A stretch of 64,000 nt of DNA. Origin: Locusta migratoria. Lineage: Eukaryota; Arthropoda; Insecta; Orthoptera; Acrididae. The DNA is taken from positions 743,786,506-743,850,505 of the forward strand of contig CM048745.1 in the NCBI GenBank assembly GCA_026315105.1, in the 5' to 3' direction. Shown one piece after another: positions 1-11,645 of this stretch. The notes beneath the pieces were generated by a model that ran no database searches, had not been told where the DNA came from, and worked only from the letters and a program-made list of their open reading frames with translations. Both the position numbers and the translations under genes were made by a program. The number at the start of each line of letters is the position of its first letter. Position 1 is the first letter of the stretch.

Positions 1-340
1 ACATTTTTAGAAAATCAAGAAAGTAAAGTTTTAAGCATATGAATACACTAACAAATTATAGCTATAATTTACAGATTTGAGACTCATTTTTATTGTATTT
101 AAGGGTTCAGTGTAGATGATGATAGCACCCATCAGCTTTGGACAACGACACATTATCGTAATCACGAGTGGCGTTCCACAAGACGATAAGAGTGCGTGTT
201 GCTGCCGGGCATTAAAAACCGACTTATATCACACGAAAACCATTACAAAATTCGGACAATGGAACTCCGTGAAACTTTTAAAGATTGAACCAAGCTTTAC
301 CGCCGTAACAACAGTTGAACATGTACACATCCAGCCGGTT
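1..340. other. Unassigned DNA upstream of a DNA transposon
   Basis: AT-rich at first, then a short open stretch from the ATG at 116. The stretch stays open into the transposon that starts at 350 and resembles no family I know. If the insertion is removed at its 9-bp direct repeat, the frame runs only about 15 codons further before a stop. I do not call a gene here. Confidence 0.3.
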
Positions 341-349
341 GAAGAAACA

Positions 350-2236
350 GAGTTTGTGACACTTGCGGGGTGTGACACTTGCGGGGAAAGGGAATGTGTA
401 GACACTTGCGGGTAGACCCGGACGCTGCAGGTAGTGAACAGGGTGTTCCAGAAGTAGGGATACACCAGCCCTACTCCACGCCCTCCAGCCGCTACCTGTG
501 CCGTCTTCAGGGAAAGGCCCACCGAGCGAGGTGGAGCAGTATTTTCGTCTACTTTGGCGATAGCAACCAAATTTTAAAATCGTGTCTACTATGTAAAGAT
601 TTAGCAACACAAAACGCTTCAAGTCCATCACTTCACTGGTTTTCGAGCTCTGAATTTTTAATATGTTTTTAATGTTATTATAGAAAAAAAATTTGGGACT
701 CATACTACAATTTTCATATGGCAGATTTTGTAGGTACATTCACAAGACATAATTCAACGGTTCTGTGCATTCATCTTATGAGAAATTTCAGTCATTTGTT
801 TTCAGTGTTTATTTGAACTTTCTACGTTTAAGTTTCTTTAATTATTAGTACTTAAATGTGGCGATGAAATAAATAAATTACGTGTATATCTGTATCTTAT
901 GCGGCCAAACTACTTAGGTCATCGGTCGCTAGACTTACACACTACTTAATCTTACTTAAAATAACTTAGGCAAAGTACAAACAAACACACCCATGTTCGA
1001 GGAAGGACTCGAACCTCCGACCGGACCGGCTGCGCAATTTGTGACACAAATTACGTGTTTGATAATAGTAATTCATAGAAGTATGAAATCACGTCAAGAC
1101 TACTTCCTGCAAAAATTTCGACAAAAAAAGTTGGCACTGACTTTAGAAAAACAAAATTCTGGTATACTGGATTTTAACCTTTTATCACAAAATTAATGTT
1201 ACTACAAGAGATACAGCCATTCAAATTTACGAGCACCATAATGTTTTCCCTTCCTGAGTAAAGGAGCTGCTTCTTGTAGTTTCAACACCACAGTAGCCTT
1301 TTTCTTGAATGTTCTGAATATAAATCTTCACACAGACTTCCTGAGGAGGAGAGTGATACGAATATCTGATTGTAAACCACTGCCTATTACCTTAGACCTT
1401 TTTGACTGTACTGAATAGGAGTTCCGCATATTCCGTAATTTATATTTATACAGTTAACAGGCAATGTAATTTATAACCAACTATTGGCTTCCAATTTCGC
1501 TTCATTTTTCCTGGAAGTCTTGCAACTTGTTTCTCCCTGTTGGTTTATGCCAAGTTCGGAGTAAAAATGGTTCTATATGACGGTGATAGAAAACTGAATT
1601 TATCTTTAGCATTTTTCGGTGTGTGACTTAGATGTATTTGTAATTCGAATACAGCCAAATCGTTTTGGGGTCTACGAATAAACGCTTCAAGTATGTAAAA
1701 TACTAATTGACTTATTATTAACGTTTTTAATTGAAGGTTTAAGGTAGCGTCTCCTATTAAAAAGCATAGTAGCTATTTTTAAAGAGATGGAAGTTGCGTC
1801 ATAGTGGGGTTAACTACGTAGCGGTCAATTACATCAACGTATCTGTGCAGGATGCCTAATATATTTATTGCTTGCGCAGGTGTCTTGATATGCTTAGTGT
1901 TCTGAATAGTATGCTTTTAGGAGGTATGACTGTGGAAAGTCATCGTCTTGTAGTGGCAAAGAATGTCTTAATAACTCTCCAAACATTATCACTATTAAAA
2001 TACCTTTTTGTTTTCAGGAAGAACACTCAATGAATTAATATGTAGTTAGAACAAGTTACTATATTGCTCTTCAGCTTGCAAAGGGTTGTGCAATTTCACC
2101 GAGTTTCGTGTTATGTTGATAGTGTGGAAACTTGACAACAGACTTCTTGGTGTGCCTGTACCCAGGAAAATCCATTAGCCGCCCCAAGGGCCCCGGGTTC
2201 CCCGCAAGTGTCACTCCCCGCAAGTGTTCCAACCCC
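350..2236. mobile_element. Non-autonomous DNA transposon with repeated TIR motif and 9-bp TSD
   Basis: The direct repeat GAAGAAACA lies at 341-349 and 2237-2245. Immediately inside are inverted termini of about 37 bp. Each terminus contains the motif ACACTTGCGGGG twice, in tandem, and the right end is the reverse complement of the left. A further related copy, GACACTTGCGGG, lies at 402-413. No transposase-like reading frame is present in the 1.9 kb. A 9-bp duplication fits Mutator-like elements, while 8 bp is usual for hAT and P; the superfamily is therefore inference. A SINE-like segment lies inside at about 898-1047. Confidence 0.7.
898..1047 (-). mobile_element. Diverged tRNA-derived SINE
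   Basis: Read on the minus strand, a B-box-like GGTTCGAGTCCTTCC segment (about 1004-1018) is followed by a tail ending in the dinucleotide-rich block shared with the other SINEs of the window (ACTGATGACC-like core, here degraded near 918-928). The A-box half is not recognisable. It lies inside the 350-2236 transposon, so it inserted later or was carried along. No clear target-site duplication was found. Confidence 0.5.
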
Positions 2237-2245
2237 GAAGAAACA

Positions 2246-3462
2246 TTGGTCAAGGAGATTAAAATTCGCTTCTATTTTAGTTCCTACTAGTACTAGGACA
2301 CACTATTTTATGATCTTAAACTGACTACACTGCGAGAAAGACTGTTAAGTAAACAGAATATTTACAGTAAATATTCATCTTGACAGTCAGTCCTTCTGAA
2401 AACGTGTTGTGCTAAGCATGAAAACATAGGTAACTCGTGCAGTGTTTCATCATTTAATCAACTGAAATTAAGACAAAATGTTGCAATGTTCTGTCGCTTG
2501 AATTTTTAAAAGAATTGCCGGAATTTCGCACTTGCTTTCTTCAACGAATAGGCAATGATATTGCATACAAAAGGCTTTGCATATTAGTGGTTTATTTCCT
2601 TGGAGCAAGGTTCTTAAACGCTTTGGAGTCGGTAAGAAGCATTTTTATGTCTCGGTTCAGACTAGTCGGAACACTCCATTGGTTAACTCGAACGTTTAAC
2701 CGCCAGTCAGAGTCCATTGGAATTGTGTGAAAGTGCAATTTGAACGCTTCGACGGTTAGGATCGCAACTCGAACGAATACAAAACTTCCCAATTTTTCTT
2801 TCCCATATCTATTCGACAATTTACAGTTGGTCTATTTCTTTCAGATTTAAGAAAGATTTTTAGCCGGTACGCTAATAGCAAGTTTGAATTTTAGAGTTTA
2901 TGACGAAACGCTCGTCTGAGCTTAAGTGAGAAGAAGGCAACCCATAGCGATAAAGCAGTGCGAGTCAGTTGTATGGTTCATATGCGTCAAGTGGGAAAGC
3001 CGTGTTCCGACGAAAACTATGTTGAAATATTCCATTATCACCACGTAGCAGTTCACATTGCAAATCACTGATGTTTCAAACGATTATAATTTTTTAATTC
3101 ACTCATGGGGCTCAGCAGGTGAATCTGTGAAATAAAATATAAGGTTGTATTGTAAATAGTAATGGCAGGTACTTATTGGAAGTTAAATCTCTATTGCAAA
3201 TGATCAATTATCAAATGATTACCGTAGTGTCTTTTAAATTAAATAATGAGGCTCGATAGGTGTATCGGTGAACGTAAATTTATCGGGTTGTATTGTAAAA
3301 GGTAATGACACATTCGTACCAAAACTTCTCTGCTCTTAAACAAGGGGACATGTAATAATTAATAATGTCGCTTCGCTCAGGTCCAGTCATTTAATGGAAT
3401 CGCCTGTAACAATGGTGGAAAGTTTAACACATACTCGCAGTCACAACAAATCACACAAACAC

Positions 3463-3502
<40 letters not shown>

Positions 3503-3803
3503 AAATATGATCACAGTCTAACATGTCAGACTGTGATACGGTCACGGTGATATTAATCCAGTCTACCTTTCCTCGCCTTTCATCGGTTACGTCAAAGTGA
3601 CACACCATTGGCTATGCGAAATGTAATGTTTTGCCAACCTATGAGTGCTAACACCCGCTTTGACTGCTACCCAACTTTCGCTTTCTTCTGTGGTTAAGTT
3701 TTTCTATTCCTAAATGTAATGTACCTCTGATTTATTAACTACATTCTTTTATCAACATGAACAAGAGAACCTAATTTTGATATTAATTAATTTTATTTTT
3801 CAG
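2246..3803. other. Non-coding DNA before the first coding exon, with microsatellite and imperfect duplication
   Basis: No protein-coding or RNA gene is supported. Two structures stand out. An imperfect tandem duplication lies at about 3098-3175 and 3237-3312; both copies contain GGTTGTATTGTAAA followed by GTAATG. A (CA)n microsatellite lies at about 3464-3501. The segment ends at a pyrimidine tract and CAG (3801-3803) that act as a splice acceptor for the LRR gene, so at least its right end is intron. Confidence 0.6.
3464..3501. repeat. (CA)n microsatellite
   Basis: About 19 uninterrupted CA units, preceded by impure CA-rich sequence. Simple repeat in the presumed first intron. Confidence 0.9.
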
Positions 3804-3810
3804 GTGTTAA

Positions 3811-4301
3811 ATGGGAACATTGCTTGAATTCGTTCGAGAGCAATGTGTTCTCGCAGTTTTAGAAAGTGCACAGACAAAAGAGCGGCCATGGGTGAAATTG
3901 AGCAGTTTTGAGCTTACAAGAATACCAGACAGACTTTTTCACATAAAAAATATCGTAGGATTATTCCTTAATGATAATAAATTGAATACGTTACCCAATG
4001 AACTACTTCAACTTACGAGTCTGGAATATTTAGCAGTGGACAACAACAGTTTAACAACATTGCCTTCACCCTTCAATATCCTGACAAACATTGTTTTTCT
4101 CAACCTAAGCCACAATCCCATGCCGTATCTTACAGCAGAGATAGGGACTCTGAAGAAACTTGAAGTATTGTGGCTTAACCACATGGGTCTGGCTGCTTTG
4201 CCACCAGAAATAGGAAATCTTGAAGTGTTGAACACTCTTGGAATAAGAGGAAATCTTCTGACGCAATTACCAGAAGAGATTGGTTGCTTAGGTTCACTTA
4301 G
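3811..4301 (+). CDS. Leucine-rich repeat protein, coding exon 1
   Basis: First coding exon of a four-exon gene (3811-4301, 4387-4516, 25422-25553, 40788-41027) giving a protein of about 330 residues. The start is secure: an in-frame TAA immediately precedes the ATG, and an acceptor CAG at 3801-3803 leaves a 7-base 5' UTR remnant. After about 30 residues come LRRs of roughly 23 residues with the pattern LxxLxLxxNxLxxLPxxIxxL, for example around LFLNDNKLNTLPNEL. About five full repeats and the start of the next lie here. The exon ends AG|GTAGTT in the middle of an Arg codon. The LPxxI spacing is that of intracellular LRR proteins (SHOC2 and PIRL-like), usually protein-binding scaffolds. There is no signal peptide or membrane segment. 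I cannot name the orthologue. Confidence 0.9.
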
Positions 4302-4386
4302 GTAGTTATCAGTGACATACAGCATCATTCAATAAATTCATTTCTCAGAAACAACTATAGAATAATTGTATTCTGCATTTTTATAG

Positions 4387-4516
4387 GTGGCTCACTATTG
4401 AAAACAATAAAATATCTGAACTCCCAGGAAGTTTTGGCCAGCTGAGAAATCTCATTCACTTCAATATAAGTAAAAACAATATCCAGAAAATTCCTAAGGT
4501 GTTTTCAGAAATGAAG
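4387..4516 (+). CDS. Leucine-rich repeat protein, coding exon 2
   Basis: The acceptor TTTTTATAG precedes 4387 and the donor AAG|GTTTGT follows 4516. The first base completes the split Arg codon from exon 1. The 43 following codons continue the LRR array without a break (WLTIENNKISELPGSFGQL, then NLIHFNISKNNIQKIPKVF). The exon ends in phase 0 exactly at a repeat border. The intron before it is only 85 bp, whereas the next is 20.9 kb and full of mobile elements. Confidence 0.88.
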
Positions 4517-4625
4517 GTTTGTGTACCATTTATAATAGAAATTACTTAATTATTAATGTTTTATTATTATAACACTTTCAGTGGCAATGAAGCAAATGTC
4601 TGTAATATAGTATGATATATAACTA

Positions 4626-6022
4626 CACTCCTGGCCATTAAAATTGCTACACTACGAAGATGACGTGCTAAAGACGCGAAATTTAACCGACAGGAAGAAG
4701 CTGCTGTGATATGCAAACGATTAGCTTTTCAGAGCATTCACACAAGGATGGCACCTGTGGTGACACCTACAACGTGCTGACATGAGGAAAGTTTCCAACC
4801 GATTTCTCATACACAAACAGCAGTTGACCGGCGTTGCCTGGTGAAACGTTGTTGTGATGCCTCGTATAAGGAGGAGAAATGCGTACCATCACGCTTCCGA
4901 CTTTGATAAAGGTTGGATTGTAGCCTATCGCGATTGCGGTTTATCGTATCGCGACATGGCTGCTCGCGTTGGTCGCGATCCAATGACTGTTAGCGGAACA
5001 TGGAATAGATGGGTTCAGGAGGGCAATTCGGAACGACGTGCTGGATCCCAACGGCCTCGTACCATAGCAGTCGAGATGACATGCATCTTATTCGCATGGC
5101 TGTAACGGATCGTGCAGCCGCGTCTCGATCCCTGAGTCAACAGATGGGGACGGTTGCAGGACAACAACCATCTGCAAGAACAGTTAAACGACTTTTTGCA
5201 GCAGCAAGCTCGGAGACCATGGCTGCGGCTACCCTTGACGCTGCATCACAGACAGGAGCGCCTGCGATGGTGTACGCAACGACGTACCTGGGTGCACGAA
5301 TGACGAAAGTCATTTTTTCGGATGAATCCAGGTTCTGTTTACAGCATCATGATGGTCGCATCCGTGTTTGGCGTCATCGCGGTGAACGCACATTGGAAGC
5401 GTGTATTCGTCATCGCCATACTGGCGTATCACCCGACGTAATGATATAGGGTGCCATTGGTTACACGTTTCAGTCACCTCTTGTTCGCATCGACGGCACT
5501 TTGAACAGTGGGCGTTACATTTAAGATGTGTTACAACCCGTGGCTTTACCCTTCATTCGATCCCTGCGAAACCCTACATTTCAGCAGGATAATGCACGAC
5601 CGCATGTTGCAGGTCCTGTAAGGGTCTTTCTGGATACGGAAAATGTTCGACAGCTGCCCTGGCTAGCACATTCTCCAGATCCCTCACCAATTGAAAACGT
5701 CTGGCCAATGGTGGCCGAGCAAGTGGCTCGTCACAATACACCAGTCACTACTCTTGATGAACTGTGGTATTGTGTTGAAGCTGCATGGGCATCTGTACCT
5801 GTACACTCCTTCCAAGCTCTGTGTGACTCACTGCCCAGGCGTATCATTGCCATTATTACGGCCAGAGGTTGTTGTTCTGGGTATTGATTTCTCAGGATCT
5901 ATGCACCCAAATTGCGTGAAAATGTAATCACATGTCAGTTCTAGTATAACATATTTGTCCAATGACTACCCGTTTATCATTTGCATTTCTTCTTGGTGTA
6001 GCAATTTTAATGGCCAGTAGTG
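4626..6022 (+). mobile_element. Tc1-like DNA transposon, copy 1
   Basis: Termini CACTCCTGGCCATTAAAATT and its near-exact reverse complement bound 1397 bp and are flanked by TA (4624-4625, 6023-6024), the Tc1/mariner target-site duplication. The left terminal repeat ends in GCTACAC. A decayed DD34E transposase lies inside on the + strand. The same family recurs at 20156-21455. Inserted in intron 2 of the LRR gene. Confidence 0.93.
4857..5887 (+). pseudogene. Tc1-like transposase (DD34E), broken
   Basis: Begins MPRIRRRNAYHHASDFDKG, followed by a helix-turn-helix region (YRDMAARVGRDPMTVSGTW). The DDE core shows VIFSDESRFCL (first Asp), FQQDNARPHVA (second Asp) and SPDPSPIENVW (Glu), with 34 residues between the second Asp and the Glu. 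Breaks: a frameshift near 5080, an in-frame TAG at 5447-5449 where an active copy would have Trp in VMVWGAIGYT, and a TAA near 5522. It cannot make a full transposase. Known role of the family: cut-and-paste transposition at TA. Confidence 0.9.
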
Positions 6023-6042
6023 TATTATCTAACACTGCAAGA

Positions 6043-6440
6043 TTCATGTTGGATAGATAACAATTCACCGTAAAGACGATCGCTGAGCCACAGAGAGGCA
6101 CATAAAATAGACAATCACGTTCAAACAACTTAAATTTTCGGCAATGGACTTCAACTTTAAAAAAAATCGATGCCTTACCATCGATTACTACGAACTGTGT
6201 CCTCTCTGACATGAAATCCCCTATCCAATCGCAAATTTGGGGCGATATACCCATAATCACGCAATTTGATTAAAAGCCATTTGTGAGGTACGGTGTCAAA
6301 AGCCTTCTGGAAATCAAGAAATACGGAATCGATTTGCGAACCCTTGTCGATAGCACCTATCACTTCGTGTGAATAAAGAGCTAGTTTTGTTCTGCATGAA
6401 CGATATTTTCTAAATCCGTGTTGACCTTGGGTCAATAGAT
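6043..6440 (-). pseudogene. Non-LTR retrotransposon RT fragment
   Basis: On the minus strand from 6435, QHGFRKYRSC, then VFLDFQKAFDTVPH and, after frameshifts, QICDWIGDFMSERTQFVVIDG. These are fingers/palm parts of a CR1/Jockey-type reverse transcriptase, related to but diverged from the copies at 7249 and 22620. It abuts the right end of the Tc1-like element at 6022. A block at about 6043-6100 resembles 11870-11915 in opposite orientation. Confidence 0.75.
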
Positions 6441-6524
6441 CATTCGAGATAATTCATAATAATCTCAGGATCGACATACAGAAGACATGAGCTTCAGAAC
6501 CATCCCGACATGGAACTGGCCTGT

Positions 6525-6727
6525 CCAAGAAAAGTGTTCAAATGTTTGTAGAGCTTATGGAACTTAACTACGGGGTCATCAGTCCCTAAACCTACAAACT
6601 ACTTATGAACTAGCTAATCCTAAGGACGGTACAAATATCCATGCCCGAGGGGGATTCGAACCCCCGACCGTAGTGGCCGTGCAGACCGTGACTGGCGCGC
6701 CACAGTCCCCTCGGCCACCGCGGCCGG
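6525..6727 (-). mobile_element. tRNA-derived SINE
   Basis: Flanked by the exact direct repeat CTGGCCTGT at 6516-6524 and 6728-6736. On the minus strand it starts with a tRNA-like A box in the GC-rich GCCGCGGTGGCCGAGG context, then a B box GGTTCGAATCCCCC, and ends with the shared tail containing GGGACTGATGACC and a terminal TTTGAACAC. Class-II-like tRNA promoter structure; not a functional tRNA gene. Confidence 0.85.
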
Positions 6728-6736
6728 CTGGCCTGT

Positions 6737-7248
6737 TCTTCATACACAAAGACCTCAGCACAGGCTTGAACATAATGCTACGTAGAGACGGACACAGACC
6801 GACTCTCTGGTCACCCTACACTGGGCCACCCCTGGATGTCAGTAGGTGACATCCTCATGCTTGGAAAAGTTCCACTACGACAATCGGCAGAGTCAAGCCA
6901 GCCTACGTTTTCCATGAGCGCCACCAGCAAACAGACAAGCATCGACCCTCCCCTTGTCTGGTCCAGCGCCACCTCGAGCCCCAGAGAAAACTCATACTCC
7001 TGCTCCGACCACATCAGTGCCTTCTGCACCACAGCGCACTACGCGATCTGGCAGACGTGTTCACTTCCAGGATGGTGCTCCGCTCCCACTGAGGAGCCTG
7101 ATGTAGCGACTGCAGCCGGCTACCATCCGGTTGTGCGTGTTGTGAGCCACTGCTCCAGTGAACGCGAGTGTCAATTTTTAGATGTGTTCCTCCAGTGTTT
7201 TCATATGTTTTTTATCACTGTCTTTATAGCTGTACCTATGCTTAGTTC
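6737..7248. other. No recognised feature
   Basis: Moderately GC-rich sequence with short open stretches on both strands but no recognisable protein, repeat terminus or RNA. Confidence 0.4.
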
Positions 7249-8650
7249 TACATCTACATACATACTCCACAATTCACCGTAAGGTACGTGGCGGAGGGTA
7301 CTCTGTACCACTACTAGGCATTTCCTTTCCTATTCCACTCCCAAATAGAACGAGGAAAAAAAGAATGCCTATGTGCCTCCGTACGAGCCCTAATTTCTCT
7401 TTGTGACCTTTACGCGAAATGTAAGTAGGAGGCAGCAAGATCGTACTACACTCAGCTTCGAATTTCGGCCCTCTAAATTTCCGCAACAGAATTTCACGAA
7501 AAGAACGTCGTCTTTCCTCTAACGATCCCCAATTGAACTGCCGGAGCATTTCCGTGACACTCGCGCATTGGTCGAACCTATCGGTAACAGATCTAGCTGC
7601 TCGCCTCTGAACCGCCTCTATGTCTTCCTTTAAACTGATCTGCTGCGGGTCCCAAACACTTGAGCAATACTCAAGACGTGGTCGTACAAGAGTTTTATAC
7701 GCGGTCTCCTTTACAGGTGAAGTGCATCTTCCCAAAATTCTCACAATAAACCGAAGTCGGCTGTCCGCCTTACTCACAACTGTCCTTACATGTTCGTTCC
7801 ATTTCATATCGCTCTGCAATGTTACGCCTAGATATTTGAACGACGCGACAGCATCAAGAAGCTCACTACTAATGCTGTATTCGAACATTATAGGATTGCT
7901 TTTTCTACTCATGCGCATCACCTTACATTTTTCTACATTGAGAGCTAGCTGCTATTCTTCGCACCAACTAGAAATTTTGTCTAAGTCATCCTGTACGCTA
8001 TACTGCTATACAGTCAGTTAAAGACGTCACCCTCACATACACCACAGCAACATCAGCAAACAGCCGCAAATTACAACTTACTCTGTCCATCAGATCATTT
8101 ATATAGATAGATAATAATAGCGGTCCTATCACACTCCCCTGGGGCACGCCTGACGATACACTCGTCTCTGATGAACACTCGCCGTCGAGAACAACGTACT
8201 GCGTTCTATTACTTAGGAAGTCTTCCAGCCAGTCACAAATCTGTGAACCTATTCCATAAGCTTCTATCTTCGTTAGAAGTCTGCAGTGTGGTACCGCCTC
8301 GAACGCCTTTTTGAAGTAGAGAAAAACACAATCCGCCTGTTGCCCTTCATCTGTGGCTCGCAAGATGTCATGTGAGAAAAGGGCAAGCTGAGTTTCACAT
8401 GAACGATGTTTCCTAAACCCGTGCTGATTCACAGAAAGAAGCTTTTCCGTTTTAAGGAAATTTACTATATTCGAACTGAGAATATGCTCCAAAATTCTAC
8501 ATGAAACTGATGTCAACGATATTGACCTGTAATTGTGTGGGTCAGTTCTCTTTCCTTTCTTATAAACGGGAGTCACCTGCGCTTTTTTCCAATCACTAGG
8601 AACTTGGCGCTGAATTAGATTCGCGATAAATGCTCTCAACAAGCTGTAAC
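7249..8650 (-). mobile_element. CR1/Jockey-like LINE, 5'-truncated
   Basis: Minus-strand non-LTR retrotransposon. From 8642 it reads reverse transcriptase: VTPVYKKGKRTDPHNYRSIS, GFRKHRSCETQLALFSHDI, VFLYFKKAFEAVPH, SSGVPQGSVIGPLLLSIYIN, then a damaged catalytic box RLFADVAVVY where the family has ADD. A frameshift near 7990 leads to FKYLGVTLQSDMKWNEHV and the C-terminal RPRLEYCSSVWDP block. The 3' end near 7249 carries a short TAGATG-type tail. The endonuclease and start are missing. The D-to-V change in the catalytic box makes it inactive. Clade assignment is by recall. Confidence 0.88.
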
Positions 8651-8878
8651 AATGACTGGCATTCTGTTTCTGCTGCTTTATTATGTAATCTACACCAACG
8701 ATCCGGCGTATGTTTTCTTTAGGACTGCAGGCTGTACAGAGCCGTGGGGCCTCATAAAAATATCTCGGCGACTACATAGTATACCTCAAGTCTGTCCACA
8801 CATAAATTTCCAAAAGCGGACTATCCAGAAAATTACGACAAAAGGGGTTCTGAGGTTCGGATTAGACTTGCGCATAAT

Positions 8879-9885
8879 AGTTCGCCATCGGGATCGCTCA
8901 CTTTAGTTCGCGGCTCTGCCGCGAACTAGTTCGCTCTTTTAGTTCGTCCGCCCCAGTGACGGCTGAGCGGCATGGTCTGCACGTGCAGGTGGAGGGGGAA
9001 GTTCCCCCACCTAGCTGCTTCATGCGCTTGCTGCTTGAGCCGCTAACGATATAACGCAAACCAAAAGAAACAGTTTGTGGATAATTTCTCGCGTTTAATT
9101 TTAGAGTTATCTCTGTATCTTGGCATTATGGAATTTATTAGTCAGATATTTCAGAGTGCAGAACACATCAAAACAGAAATTTATAGCACTGAACTATCTA
9201 ATCTAGCAGGCAGACGCTCACCTCGAAATGACTCAGCAGCAGAAGGCAAACATGTGATTTTTAATTCTGCTTCGCGCCCTCTCCCTATTGCCCGTCGGTC
9301 TTCGGAAAAGAATCCAACGAACTATGAAGCGATATACGTTTGGCACAATCGTTCGCTGCTCCTAGTTCGTCCGCTGCTCCTAGTTCGTCCGCTCCTTCTA
9401 GTTCGTCCGCTCTTTTTGGCTTTTGCTAGCGCTACGAAAAGAGCTCTTTTTTATGACAGCATTTTTATATAATGAATCAGTGTTGCCAAAGCGTGTGCTA
9501 TTACCCGTATTTTTGGTCAATTTGACATCAAATACTTAAGCAAATAAACCAGTTATTTACACGAATGGGTGATACAATGGTATTCAACTACTTTGCATAC
9601 AGAGTACTCATAGTACTTTATTTTTAAAATAGATTTCTTGTGGCAGTGAACTATGAAACTACAGCTGTGCTGCATCTCAGCTCGAAATGAAGGTAACTGG
9701 CAGAAGGGAATCACGCGATTCTGCGCGCTCTCGCGTCCTCTCGCTGATCCCCGTCAGTCTTCGGAAAAGGAGCGGACGAACTAAGAGGCGAGGGATCTGT
9801 GAAGTAGTTCGCGTAGTTCGCCTGTGGGAGCGCTCTTCCGAACTAGTTCGTTCGCGAACTACACAAGACTAGTTCGGAGCGCAGC
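8879..9885. mobile_element. Putative DNA element rich in AGTTCG/CGAACT motifs
   Basis: Clusters of AGTTCG or its complement CGAACT occur at 8879-8946, about 9317-9410 and about 9770-9880, at least a dozen copies in both orientations. The central cluster is a short tandem array of about 18 bp (TAGTTCGTCCGCTGCTCC-like units). Sequence around 9250-9325 recurs at about 9706-9785 (both include GTC-GTCTTCGGAAAAG), so the element contains an internal duplication. No transposase frame is visible. Dense short motifs near both ends are known from hAT and CACTA transposons, where they bind transposase. The borders and the mobile nature are inference. Confidence 0.5.
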
Positions 9886-10420
9886 ACTTATACAAGTGAT
9901 AGGCTGTCAGTATAGGCTGTGATGCAGCATGGTCAAATAGCTCAGGTGTACGTCACGGGGACGATCCGGCTTCGAATCAAGAAGTACTGTTTGTACTTTT
10001 ATTATTTATTTGACATTTCCTGCCCGATTGTATACATGCAATAGGTCAACAACTCTACATTTTTTCCATGAAGAAATCGGTTCTTTGAAATTAAAACAAA
10101 TATTCATCATCTTTCCAAGGCTTACAATATCGTCTAACTTTGCAATGAAATTTTAATAACAATGGTATTTAATGGTAATCTACCTACATTAATTGTTACA
10201 TGTATCTGGAATTATTGCACTTTTTAAAAAGAAAATATTGTAATCAAAATTTTAATTAGCTCCAACGGTCATTTCGTAAATATAATAGTGTTCTTTATGG
10301 TGTAATTGATAACATTTTATATCATTAATTTTAATTAAAAATTGTTATAATTTGTAAAACAAATAATGAAAGTAATATATTACCTGCAAGTAGGATGGAA
10401 AACAGGTCATCTGCGTAATA
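9886..10420. other. AT-rich spacer, no recognised feature
   Basis: Intron 2 DNA. A GGCTTCGAATC-like segment near 9967-9980 is tRNA-like at best and is not called. The remainder is AT-rich without an open frame. Confidence 0.4.
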
Positions 10421-11403
10421 CATCTACTTCTCCATATATACTCTGCAATCCATCGTAAAGTGCGTGGCGGTGGGTACACTGTACCACTACTAGACATTTC
10501 CTCTCCTATTCCACTTCCAAATAGAACGAGGGAAAAAAATTGTCTATACGCCTCTGTATGAGCCCTAATTTTTCTTATCTTGTTTTTGTGATCTTTACGC
10601 GAAATGTAAGTAGACGGCAGGATGATCGTTCTACACTCAGCTTCAAATTGCGCCCTCTAAATTTCCTCAACAGAAATTCTCGAAAAGAACGTCATCTTTC
10701 CTCCAGCGATGTCCAGTTCCAGGAGCACATTGGTCGAACCTACCAGTAACAAACCTAGCTGCTCGCCTCTGAACTGCTTCCATGTCTTCCTTTAAACTGA
10801 TCTGCTGCGGGTCCCAAACACTTGAGCAATACTCAAGACGTGGTCGTACAAGCGTTTTTATGTGGTCTTCTTTACAGATGAAATACTTCTGTCCATAGTT
10901 CTCCCAATAAACCAAAGTCGGCTGCCCGCCTTACTTACAACTGTCCTTACATGTTCGTTCCATTTCATATCGCTCTGCAATGTTACGCCTAGATATTTGA
11001 ACGACGTGACAGCATCAAGAAGCTCACTACTAATGCTGTATTCGAACAGTATAGGATAGTTTTTTTTTTTCTACTCATGCGCATCACCTTACATTTTTCT
11101 ACATTGAGAGCTAGTTGCCATTCTTCGCACCAAATAGAAATTTTGTCTAAGTCATCATGTATGCTATTACAGTCAGTTACAGACGACACCCTCCCATACA
11201 CCATAGCATCATCAGCAAACAGTCGCAAATTACAACTTACTCTGTCCATCAGATCATTTATATAGATAGAAAATAATAGCGGTCCTATCAAACTCCCCTG
11301 GGGTACTCCTGACGATACACTCATCTCTGATGAACACTCGCCGCCGAGAACAGCGTACTGCATTCTGTTACTTAGGAAATCTTCCAGCCAGTCACAAATC
11401 TGC
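10421..11403 (-). mobile_element. CR1/Jockey-like LINE fragment, same family as 7249-8650
   Basis: Minus strand. From about 11363 it encodes SSGVPQGSLIGPLLFSIYIN, then RLFADDAMVYGRV with the ADD catalytic pair intact, and LNVEKCKVMRMSRK. A frameshift in a poly(A/T) run near 11060 follows, then the C-terminal RPRLEYCSSVWDP block around 10790-10850. A deletion near 10720 removes part of the C-terminus that the 7249 copy keeps. The 3' end lies near 10421. It begins abruptly at 11403 inside the RT, so it is 5'-truncated. Confidence 0.85.
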
Positions 11404-11645
11404 TACACTACTGTCTCAGCTAAATTTGTCATCCTTACTGAGTTGTTCTTAAATTTTAGAGTCCTTTATCTCGATATTTTCTGGATGAGCTCTTTAAAAC
11501 TTCCATGAGTGGACACCCGTGATGTATACTACTAATATGTGAAATCTCATTCTTGTTTGAATTTCCGAGACTCCTTGTGACTCATTGTGTAAATGGATGT
11601 ACTTCATTTTCTGATGAGCGAAAATTTCAGTTGGGAGAATCTGAA

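Noticed and set aside
116..415. Short open frame at the window start as a gene
   Set aside because: It runs into the transposon at 350, ends soon after even without it, and resembles no family.
9900..9985. tRNA-like stretch with GGCTTCGAATC
   Set aside because: Only a weak B-box resemblance, no matching A box or stems, no second copy in the window.
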